Shown here in pieces: positions 57,380-64,000 of a stretch of DNA of 64,000 bases. Under the pieces are notes generated by a model. It ran no database searches and was not told the origin of the DNA. It was given only the letters and a program-made list of their open reading frames with translations. The first letter of the stretch is position 1; each line of letters starts with the position of its first letter. The stretch covers positions 1 through 64,000 of the forward strand of contig DATNEY010000039.1 in NCBI GenBank assembly GCA_035606665.1, written 5' to 3'. This DNA comes from DASUGC01 sp035606665. Its GTDB lineage: Bacteria > Acidobacteriota > Vicinamibacteria > Vicinamibacterales > SCN-69-37. The translations under genes were made by a program, and so were the position numbers.

Positions 57380-58602
57380 TGCCTGCGGCAGCCGAGCGGC
57401 TTCTATCCGGCCGCGACCGCCTCGCCTGGCTTGCCGCCTTTCTCGGCATCGCCGCGCTTCTCGTCCTCACTCGCTTCTCGAGCACCGATCCGGATTCCGC
57501 CCTGTACGCGGGTCTGGCAGATCGGCTCTCGCACGAACCCGTACAGCGGTGGCTTGCGCCTGAATGGTGGGGGTTCTGGCCCGACGCGCAGATGGAAGGG
57601 TTCTTCCGCGAACATCCGGCCGGCGTCTTTCTCCTGCCGGCGGCGCTCGGGACATTCGGTGTTCCACCGCTTCAGGGTGCATACGTCGTCGGCGTGGCCG
57701 CGGGACTGGCGTCGTTGATTCTGATGGCGTCGCTCATCCATCGGCTCGCGGATCGCGGGCACGCCAGAGTCGCGCTGGTGCTGCTGCAGTTGATGCCGGT
57801 GGCGTTCATCTTCCGGATTCGGGCGAACCACGAGTACCCGATGCTCGTGTGCCTGCTCGTTGCCGTGCATGGACTCTTCGCGGCGTCGATGGGCCGGCCC
57901 TTCTTCGCGTTCGCACTGGTCGCGCTTGGACTTTCTGGCGCGCTGCTCATCAAGGGTGTCTTCGCGACGAACATCCTGATCGCTATCGCGATCTGGATCC
58001 TCGTGAATCCGATCGAGCGGAAGGGAGCCCGGAGGCGCGCGGCCGTCGCGGCCGTCGCCGGCGTGCTGGTGATGGCCGGCGTGGCGGTGGGCTACGACTT
58101 CGCGTATCGAGGGGCCACCGGCGAGCCGTTCTGGTCGCTCTACTGGCAGCGGCAGATCGGCCCGCTCGCCGACGTCGGCCCAATAGACGTGGCGCTCTCC
58201 TTCGGCCGCAACATCCTCTTCTATACGAGCCGGCTCGTCTGGCATCCGGCGCCATGGAGTGTGGCGCTCATCGTGCTCGCCTGGCGCATGCGCGATGGCT
58301 TTCGCACCCGATGGATTGCGCTCCACCACGAGTCGCGCGCGCGGCTGCTATTCGTGCTCCTATTCGCGGCGGCAGCGACGTTGCTGGTCTCGCCCGTCGG
58401 GCGGTATGCGGAAAGATACGGCTTCCCTGCCGTGCACGCGATCGCCTGCCTTGGCGTGGTTGCCGCGGCGTCAGTCTGGCCGGCGATCGTACGGCCGATC
58501 GGCCGGCTCGACGCGAGGATGCCGGCGCTGCCCGTCCTGGTCTGGATTGTGTTGATGGTCCTGCGACTGGGCATCGGCTCTTTGCTGCCGAGGATCTCCT
58601 GA
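57379..58602 (+). CDS. GT39-like membrane glycosyltransferase, copy 1
   Basis: The 407-residue protein has about ten membrane helices, an early luminal acidic motif (STDPDSALYAGLADRL) and FFREHPAGVFLLPAAL, as in the PMT/ArnT superfamily. It starts in the TAATG overlap with rfaE1. The sugar and acceptor are unknown; a step in cell-surface glycan modification fits the operon. The second GT39 protein is convergent, its stop only 32 bp away. Confidence 0.75.
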   Translation: MPAAAERLLSGRDRLAWLAAFLGIAALLVLTRFSSTDPDSALYAGLADRLSHEPVQRWLAPEWWGFWPDAQMEGFFREHPAGVFLLPAALGTFGVPPLQGAYVVGVAAGLASLILMASLIHRLADRGHARVALVLLQLMPVAFIFRIRANHEYPMLVCLLVAVHGLFAASMGRPFFAFALVALGLSGALLIKGVFATNILIAIAIWILVNPIERKGARRRAAVAAVAGVLVMAGVAVGYDFAYRGATGEPFWSLYWQRQIGPLADVGPIDVALSFGRNILFYTSRLVWHPAPWSVALIVLAWRMRDGFRTRWIALHHESRARLLFVLLFAAAATLLVSPVGRYAERYGFPAVHAIACLGVVAAASVWPAIVRPIGRLDARMPALPVLVWIVLMVLRLGIGSLLPRIS

Positions 58603-58608
58603 GCGTTT

Positions 58609-58636
58609 GCACTTCAAACTTCGAACTTCGAACTTA
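58609..58636. repeat. Solo heptamer arm between convergent GT39 genes
   Basis: Four 7-bp units, GCACTTC, AAACTTC, GAACTTC and GAACTTA, fill the 31-bp gap between the two genes. The last unit contains the TAA stop codon of the minus-strand gene (58634-58636). It matches the outer part of the right arm at 45257-45306. Confidence 0.75.
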
Positions 58637-60265
58637 CTGCACGCACCCGCGGCCCCGCGTCACGAGCACGACATCAGGCGGCGACTGGCCGATCAGGATG
58701 TCCGACGCTTTGGCAACGAAGAGAGGCCGCCGTCCGGCGACGCATGATCCCGGCACGCGCACCCGCAACACGCTCCAGTCGAACGTGGTCGTTACGAGCC
58801 ACCCATCTTCACGATCTGCGAGGAAACGCTGCGCCGCATCGATGTCCCCAATCTTCTCTGCCGGCCGCCGCGTGTAGTACACGAAGCTCGGCAGATCCAT
58901 ATTGAAGAAACCGAGCGAAGCAGCGGGACCACCGCGGTCGTTAATGACGGACGCCAGCGCCGGCACCGGCTTCAACCGTTCGAGGTCCGGGAGTGCGGTT
59001 GCGACGAACAGATAGTTGAACAAGATGAATCCCGAGGCGAGCGTCAGGCACGCGGCGGAAAACATCCGGCGCCACAGCGAGACGAATGTCAGCGCACCTG
59101 TGAGCGCCAGCAGTATCGCCATGCTCAGCGCGCCGGCGACGGCATACGGTCCTTCGGTGAACCACTCGTACACCACGCCGGCCATCGCCAGGCAGAGCAC
59201 GGCAATCGCGACGAGGACGTAGCTCACGCCACGATGCGCCTCGCCCCACGCCGTCCGCAACAGGATGTCGGCGATGAGCACGGCGGCCGCCGGAATCGCC
59301 GGCAGGATGTACAGATCCTCCTTGCTCGCTGAGAACGAGAAGGCGACGACGATCACGACGACCCACCACCACAGCAGGCGCCTCATCGGAGCGCCTGGCG
59401 CCTCTTCCGGCTCTCGACGCCACGACGTCAGAAGCGGCACGGCGACGAGCGGCGCCCACGGCAGCAGGATGTCCCCGAGCAGGACCCTCACGAAAAAATC
59501 GGCGCTTCGGGCCGTGGTGAGGGGCGACTGGAGCCTGCCGAGGTTCTCGTCGATGAAAAAGTGGCGGATGTACTCCCAGCCGTGCGCCCGATAGATCAGC
59601 GCGTACCAGGGCAGGACCACGGCAGCGACAATCAGCAAGCCCGGGAGGATCTGTAACGACGTGATATCCGCGAGCTTTCGCTCCGAAGCCAGCCAGAGAA
59701 AGATCGCGGCGGCCGGCAGAACAAGTGCCACCGGTCCTTTCGTCAAGACGCCGCAACCGATCGCGAGGTACATCAACCACAGGTACCAGCGTCGGCGTTC
59801 CGGCCACCGCTCGGCTGTCGCGAAACATGCGAGGGCCGCGGTCATGCACATCGTGACGAGCACATCGATGAGGATGCGGCGGGAGAAGAAGACGAACCTG
59901 GGAGCCGTCGCAAGGAGCAGCGCCGCTATGACGCCGGTGAGTCCGCTCCCCGCGGCCCGGCCGACCGCCACCGTCGCGACCAGCGTACCGATGGCTGCAA
60001 ATGCAATGACCAGCCGCTCGACGGCGACAGATTCTCCGAGCAGCCGGTACGCACCGGCGACCAGCCAGTAGCTCAGGACGGGCTTGTTGAATCGCGGCTC
60101 GCCACTGAACGACGGGTTGACGTAGTCGCCCGAGAGCACCATCTGCCTGGGCGTCTCCACATAGAACGCCTCGTTCGCGTCCCAGATCGAGTTCGCGCCG
60201 AGCGCCACCAGGAACACGGGTACTGCCGCGACGAGAAGCAGGAGCGAGGCGCGCTGGTTGTCCAC
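58634..60265 (-). CDS. GT39-like membrane glycosyltransferase (ArnT type), copy 2
   Basis: The 543-residue protein begins with GTG right after the purH stop (TGAGTG, no gap). The N-terminal luminal motif SIWDANEAFYVETPRQMVLSG and SYWLVAGAYRLLGES are ArnT/PMT-like, with about eleven helices to residue 400. It would transfer a lipid-linked sugar to a surface acceptor. Its stop codon is supplied by the heptamer array at 58609-58636. Confidence 0.78.
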   Translation of the reverse strand: MDNQRASLLLLVAAVPVFLVALGANSIWDANEAFYVETPRQMVLSGDYVNPSFSGEPRFNKPVLSYWLVAGAYRLLGESVAVERLVIAFAAIGTLVATVAVGRAAGSGLTGVIAALLLATAPRFVFFSRRILIDVLVTMCMTAALACFATAERWPERRRWYLWLMYLAIGCGVLTKGPVALVLPAAAIFLWLASERKLADITSLQILPGLLIVAAVVLPWYALIYRAHGWEYIRHFFIDENLGRLQSPLTTARSADFFVRVLLGDILLPWAPLVAVPLLTSWRREPEEAPGAPMRRLLWWWVVVIVVAFSFSASKEDLYILPAIPAAAVLIADILLRTAWGEAHRGVSYVLVAIAVLCLAMAGVVYEWFTEGPYAVAGALSMAILLALTGALTFVSLWRRMFSAACLTLASGFILFNYLFVATALPDLERLKPVPALASVINDRGGPAASLGFFNMDLPSFVYYTRRPAEKIGDIDAAQRFLADREDGWLVTTTFDWSVLRVRVPGSCVAGRRPLFVAKASDILIGQSPPDVVLVTRGRGCVQ

Positions 60266-61849
60266 TCAGTGCCTGAAGTGCCGGCGCCCGGTCATGACCA
60301 TCGCGAGGCCGTGCTCATCGGCGGCGGCAATCACTTCCGGATCCTTCACCGATCCCCCTGGCTGCACGATGGCGGTCGCGCCCGCGCCGGCGATCGCGTC
60401 AAGTCCGTCGCGAAATGGGAAGAACGCATCCGACGCCGCGACCGATCCGCGCAGTCGATCGCCGCCCTTCATGACCGCGGCGCGCACCGCGTCGACCCGG
60501 CTCATCTGGCCGGCGCCGACGGCAAGCGTCGCCTGCGTGGACGTGAAGATCACCGTATTCGACTTCACGTGCGCGCACACGCGCCAGGCAAAGCGCAGCG
60601 CCTCCCACTCGCCGGCGGTCGGCGCTCGTCGCGTCACGATCCGGGGTCCATCCGCGCCCGGCCATGCCGTCGCGGCTTCCGCGACTCGATCCCGCGTCTG
60701 CACCAGCCAGGAGCCGAGAATCGTTCGCGCATCCCGCGCGGACGCAAGATCGGCGAACGAAGCAGTTACCACACGAAGATTCGCCTTGGACGAGAGCGCA
60801 GCCCTGATGGCCGGGTCGTCGCCAACAGCCGGCGCAATGACCGCTTCGATGAACGTGGACGTCAGCGCACGCGCCGTCTCCAAATCGATCGGGCGATTGA
60901 GGCCGACAATGCCGCCAAATGCGGAGAGTGAATCGGCGTCGCGCGCCCGCACGTACGCGTCCGCGGATGTGGCGCCAGTCGCGACGCCGCACGGGTTCGT
61001 GTGTTTGATCACGACCGCCGCCGGCTCATCGAACTCGAGCGCGATGCGTGCCGCCGCGTCGAGATCGAGCAGGTTCGTGAACGACAGTTCCTTGCCCTGA
61101 TGAACTACCGCGCCGCCGAAGCCTGCCGCGCCTTCGCGGTACCACGCCGCGGGCTGATGCGGGTTCTCGCCATAGCGGAGATCGCGCACCTTGATGAGCT
61201 CCGGAGACCAGACAGCCGGCAGCACCGCCGCGTCGGAGCGCACACGCTTGAATTCGCCCGTACCCTCGTCCACGCTCACCGCTTGCAGCGTCGTCGCGAT
61301 CACGCGGTCATAGGCAGCGGTGTGCGCGATCGCGCGTCGCGCGAGGTCGAAGCGCAGTGACAGCGATGGCCCGCCGGGCGACCTGAGTCCGTCGAGTACC
61401 CGCGTGTAATCCTCCGGCTCGACGACCACCAGCACATCCCGGAAGTTCTTGGCGGCCGCGCGAACGAGACTTGGTCCGCCGATGTCGATTTCTTCGACGA
61501 GATCGTCGAAGGCCAGACCAGGTTTCGCCGCGGCCTGCGCGAACGGATACAGATTGACCACGACGAGATCAATCGGGGAAATGCCGTGCGCGCGAAGCGC
61601 CTCGAGATCGTCGGACCGATGACGCCGCGCGAGGATGCCGCCGTGCACCTTCGGGTGCAGCGTCTTGACGCGTCCGTCCATCATTTCCGGGAACCCGGTC
61701 ACGTCGGAGATACCGATGACAGCAAGCCCCGCTTTCGCCAGGACTTTCGCCGTTCCACCCGTCGAAACGAGCTCCCAGCCGGCCCCGGCCAGGGCCGAGG
61801 CAAACGGCACCAGGCCGGTCTTGTCAGAAACACTCAGTAGCGCGCGCAT
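60266..61849 (-). CDS. purH: Bifunctional AICAR formyltransferase / IMP cyclohydrolase
   Basis: The 527-residue enzyme has the IMPCH domain (MRALLSVSDKTGLVPFASAL, TGFPEMMDGRVKTLHPKVHG) and the AICAR transformylase domain (LRYGENPHQPAAWY, VVIKHTNPCGVA). The active-site Lys-His of KHTNPCG is present. It catalyses the last two steps of IMP synthesis. GAGGAAA precedes the ATG. Confidence 0.97.
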   Translation of the reverse strand: MRALLSVSDKTGLVPFASALAGAGWELVSTGGTAKVLAKAGLAVIGISDVTGFPEMMDGRVKTLHPKVHGGILARRHRSDDLEALRAHGISPIDLVVVNLYPFAQAAAKPGLAFDDLVEEIDIGGPSLVRAAAKNFRDVLVVVEPEDYTRVLDGLRSPGGPSLSLRFDLARRAIAHTAAYDRVIATTLQAVSVDEGTGEFKRVRSDAAVLPAVWSPELIKVRDLRYGENPHQPAAWYREGAAGFGGAVVHQGKELSFTNLLDLDAAARIALEFDEPAAVVIKHTNPCGVATGATSADAYVRARDADSLSAFGGIVGLNRPIDLETARALTSTFIEAVIAPAVGDDPAIRAALSSKANLRVVTASFADLASARDARTILGSWLVQTRDRVAEAATAWPGADGPRIVTRRAPTAGEWEALRFAWRVCAHVKSNTVIFTSTQATLAVGAGQMSRVDAVRAAVMKGGDRLRGSVAASDAFFPFRDGLDAIAGAGATAIVQPGGSVKDPEVIAAADEHGLAMVMTGRRHFRH

Positions 61850-61883
61850 ATGGTCGACTAGTTTCCTCGCTCGGTTTACTCAG

Positions 61884-61912
61884 TTGACTTCCCCGGGGGT
61901 CCCCACTAGAGT
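61884..61912 (+). promoter_or_regulatory. Putative promoter of the cold-shock gene
   Basis: TTGACT (61884-61889) and TAGAGT (61907-61912) are spaced by 17 bp on the plus strand. The start would lie near 61919 and give a leader of about 135 nt before csp, the long leader typical of cold-shock genes. A second TTGACG at 61919 has no good -10 partner. Confidence 0.45.
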
Positions 61913-61949
61913 TGCGCGTTGACGTTGGGCGGACCTGCGTCATGCATAA

Positions 61950-61974
61950 GGCCGCATGTGGCGGTCTTTCTTTT
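61950..61974 (+). terminator. Terminator-like hairpin in the csp leader
   Basis: GGCCGC and GCGGTC (one G-U pair) close the loop ATGTG and are followed by TTTCTTTT. It lies in the leader, upstream of the coding region, so it could attenuate csp transcription under some conditions. Confidence 0.45.
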
Positions 61975-62055
61975 GTACCCCGTCAAGTCCGCGGAATCGG
62001 CGACGGGGGGCGCGCGGCGTGTTCCGTCGCGTTTCTCGTAAGGCAGGCAAGTAGT

Positions 62056-62262
62056 ATGCGTATTACCGGCAAGGTGAAGTGGTTCAACAACGCGAAGGGC
62101 TACGGATTCATTGAACGCGAGGGCGGGAACGACGTGTTCGTGCATTTCTCGGCGATTCAGGGTTCCGGCTTCCGAACGCTCGAAGAAGGCCAACAGGTCG
62201 AGTTCGAAATCGTTGACGGCCCGAAAGGTCCGCAGGCTGGCAACGTAACCAAGCCCAGCTAG
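62056..62262 (+). CDS. Cold-shock protein (CspA family)
   Basis: The 68-residue protein has the RNP motifs KGYGFIE and DVFVHFSAI of the cold-shock domain and the C-terminal GPQAGNVTKPS. It binds single-stranded RNA or DNA as an RNA chaperone. The ATG at 62056 has AAGGCAGG upstream; the longer frame to 61912 is leader. Its transcript ends in a strong hairpin (62271-62301). Confidence 0.95.
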   Translation: MRITGKVKWFNNAKGYGFIEREGGNDVFVHFSAIQGSGFRTLEEGQQVEFEIVDGPKGPQAGNVTKPS

Positions 62263-62270
62263 ACCACCCA

Positions 62271-62301
62271 GAGGGGCCGGAGCCGGGAGTTCCGGTCCCT
62301 C
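62271..62301 (+). terminator. Stem-loop after csp
   Basis: GAGGGGCCGGA pairs with TCCGGTCCCTC (one G-U) around a 9-nt loop, starting 8 nt after the csp stop. No long T-run follows, only ACCTCTTCG. It may terminate or stabilise the short csp mRNA. Confidence 0.55.
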
Positions 62302-62381
62302 ACCTCTTCGACTTCCCCACGCTGTCCGACCGATCCCTTTCTTCAGCTCCGGAACAATCTTCGCCGCCTCGCCCCGACCCG

Positions 62382-62822
62382 TCATCGGATCAGCAGCCAG
62401 ACCATCGGCAGCCATAGCTCACGTGCGTACGGCACCTGCCGGTCGTTGATCAGCACCTCGTTGCCCGGCACCGTCGCCACGATGAGATAGAGATCGCGCA
62501 GGCGCATCGGGCGATCGTGCGTGAAGAAACGGGCGCGATGCCAGAGCGTCCCGCCCTCTTCCCGTTCCGAGTACTCGTCCGACGCCTTCGCCAGACCGAC
62601 GGCGCGCGCGTAGCTGTCGCCGTCGAACCGCGGGAATCTCAGCGACACGGAAAACGGAAGATTGAGCGGGCCATAGATCGCCTCCCGAAGCGCGGGATCG
62701 ATCCGGGCCATCTCTTCGTCGGATGGCTCCTCGGCGAGCTCGGTGTAGGGCCAGAAACGCTCGAGCGGACGCGTGGCCGGATCGTCTGGCAGCACGCGAT
62801 CTGGGATTTTCGGCGCTGACAT
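62382..62822 (-). CDS. Conserved protein of unknown function
   Basis: I chose the ATG at 62822 (MSAPKIPDRVLPDDPATRP); a longer frame to 63203 would run into the divergent selA gene. The 146-residue protein is probably soluble, with the block LERFWPYTELAEEPSDEEMA and a FPRFDGDSYARAVGLAKAS segment rich in aromatic and acidic residues. I recognise no family. It is divergent from selA with a 52-bp gap. Confidence 0.6.
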   Translation of the reverse strand: MSAPKIPDRVLPDDPATRPLERFWPYTELAEEPSDEEMARIDPALREAIYGPLNLPFSVSLRFPRFDGDSYARAVGLAKASDEYSEREEGGTLWHRARFFTHDRPMRLRDLYLIVATVPGNEVLINDRQVPYARELWLPMVWLLIR

Positions 62823-62874
62823 CGCGAAACCTGCGAGATGGTATCCTGTCGCCTCCGACGCCGCAACCGCCGCA

Positions 62875-64000
62875 ATGTCGCTTTTCCGCCGCATCCCATC
62901 AATCGAACAGCTGCTCGCGCGGCCGTTGCTCGAACACGCCGCTGCGGAGCACGGCCGCGACGCCGTGACGCGGGCCGCACGCATTGCCGCAAGCGATCTT
63001 CGCGTGCATCTTGCGGCCGAAGCGACGCCGTCGATGACGTCCGACGATGCCGTCGCCTGGCTGGAGACACGAACGTTGGAGCTGGTTGGCGCGCAGACGG
63101 CGCCGTCGCTCCGGCCGGTGATCAATGCGACCGGCGTGATCGTCCACACGAATCTCGGCCGCGCACCGCTCGCGTCCGCCGCCGCGGCAAGCGCCGCCCG
63201 CATCGGCGCCGGTTACTCCAACCTCGAATTCGATCTTGCCGAAGGCACGCGCGGCCGGCGCCACGTGCACGCCGAGCGGCTGCTCTGCTCGCTCACCGGC
63301 GCCGAAGGCGCGGTCGTCGTCAACAATGCCGCCGCCGCGGCGTTGCTCGCGCTCGCGGCGCTCACCCGCGGACGCGAGGTCATCGTCTCCCGCGGCGAAC
63401 TGGTGGAGATCGGCGACGGCTTCCGCGTGCCCGAAGTTCTCGCGGAGTCCGGCGCCGTCATGCGGGAAGTCGGCACGACGAATCGAACCCGGATCTCGGA
63501 CTATGGCGCGGCGATCGGACCGCGCACCGCGGCGATCCTCCGCGTGCATCCGTCGAACTTCGAAATCACCGGATTTACCGAACGGCCGGCGGTTCTGGAA
63601 TTGGTCACGCTGGCCCGGCGCTTCAACATTCCCGTCATCGAGGATCTCGGCAGCGGCTGGCTCGGCGGCATGCCCGCGCCGCCGCCGCTGGCGGGTGAAC
63701 CGTCCGTGAGCGATAGCGTTGCCGCCGGCGTCGACCTGGTGATCTTCAGCGGCGACAAGCTGCTCGGCGGTCCTCAGGCGGGAATCGTCGTCGGACGCCG
63801 GGAATTCGTCGCCCGGCTGAAGTCCAGCCCATTGATGCGGGCGGTTCGCGTGGACAAGCTGACATACGCCGCGCTCGAGGCGACGCTCGCCCTCTGGGCC
63901 GAGGAGCCGTCCCGGTTGAAGATTCCGCTGATGCGGATGCTCGCGGCGTCCCCGGCGGACATCGAGCAGCGGGCCCGCGCGATTGCCGGCAGCCTTCGGG
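62875..64000 (+). CDS. selA: L-seryl-tRNA(Sec) selenium transferase, cut by the window edge
   Basis: The start is ATG at 62875 (MSLFRRIPSIEQLLARPLLE); 375 codons are visible and the gene continues beyond 64000. VINATGVIVHTNLGRAPLA and the PLP lysine at residue 295 (FSGDKLLGGPQAG, the same number as in E. coli SelA) are present. SelA converts Ser-tRNA(Sec) to Sec-tRNA(Sec), so this organism very likely makes selenoproteins; selB would be expected just downstream. Confidence 0.95.
   Translation, partial: MSLFRRIPSIEQLLARPLLEHAAAEHGRDAVTRAARIAASDLRVHLAAEATPSMTSDDAVAWLETRTLELVGAQTAPSLRPVINATGVIVHTNLGRAPLASAAAASAARIGAGYSNLEFDLAEGTRGRRHVHAERLLCSLTGAEGAVVVNNAAAAALLALAALTRGREVIVSRGELVEIGDGFRVPEVLAESGAVMREVGTTNRTRISDYGAAIGPRTAAILRVHPSNFEITGFTERPAVLELVTLARRFNIPVIEDLGSGWLGGMPAPPPLAGEPSVSDSVAAGVDLVIFSGDKLLGGPQAGIVVGRREFVARLKSSPLMRAVRVDKLTYAALEATLALWAEEPSRLKIPLMRMLAASPADIEQRARAIAGSLR

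Noticed and set aside
61906..62415. Minus-strand frame covering the csp gene
   Set aside because: It is antisense to a clear cold-shock gene and has no ribosome-binding site or family resemblance.

Overview
This window is a GC-rich bacterial chromosome segment, most likely from an Acidobacteriota member (Vicinamibacteria-like). The pointers are three secreted proteins of the 'VWFA-related Acidobacterial domain' type, the gene order around rpoBC, and an RpoB carrying an N-terminal cysteine-rich insert. No phage, transposase, integrase or CRISPR array was seen. The taxonomic call is an inference; there is no 16S gene here.

Layout. (1) 1-1113: rpsL-rpsG on the minus strand. (2) 1431-23198: about 22 kb of accessory genes between rpoC and rpsL. 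They include a secreted esterase, three tandem paralogues of an unrecognised secreted family behind a membrane-fused spermidine-synthase-like protein, VWA proteins, a rhamnogalacturonan acetylesterase plus GH43 pair for pectin side chains, a glycosyltransferase, DUF4126, DUF763, an orphan ABC ATPase and a dienelactone hydrolase. (3) 23359-53960: a run of about 30 protein genes and six tRNAs, all minus strand except one small plus-strand gene. In transcription order it reads TPR, lipoprotein, ispE, tRNA-Gln, prs, rplY, pth, rpsF, rpsR, rplI, dnaB, alr, radA, PIN/TRAM, plsC, B3/4, ispDF, gltX, rlmB, four tRNAs, tuf, rpmG, tRNA-Trp, secE, nusG, rplK, rplA, rplJ, rplL, rpoB, rpoC. (4) 53990-58602, plus strand: Trm112-like protein, GT9, O-antigen ligase, heptose-phosphate kinase and a GT39-like protein, i.e. 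lipopolysaccharide or exopolysaccharide assembly. (5) 58634-64000: a second GT39 protein, purH, a cold-shock gene, an unknown gene and a truncated selA.

The most interesting structure is intergenic. The only plus-strand gene inside the minus-strand housekeeping run (44858-45226) encodes a four-helix-bundle protein of the 23S rRNA intervening-sequence (S23/IVP) type. It is enclosed by 50-bp inverted repeats (44762-44811 and 45257-45306; about 47 of 50 positions match) built from 7-bp units of the GAAGTTC type. The same arms, without the gene, recur as a short hairpin between rplJ and rplL and as single arms after rpoC, between the GT39 genes and beside tRNA-Thr. Other gaps (rpsL/rpsG, rplK/rplA, rplI/dnaB, the esterase 3' end) hold hairpins of the same design with different sequences. 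Nearly all start within 0-8 nt of the 3' end of a gene, and in three cases the arm itself supplies the TAA stop codon. I read this as a candidate small mobile element and its gene-less derivatives that settle at gene 3' ends.

Start codons were adjusted where family N-termini, ribosome-binding sites or overlaps disagreed with the longest frame. Promoters and hairpins were read by eye and carry low to moderate confidence.
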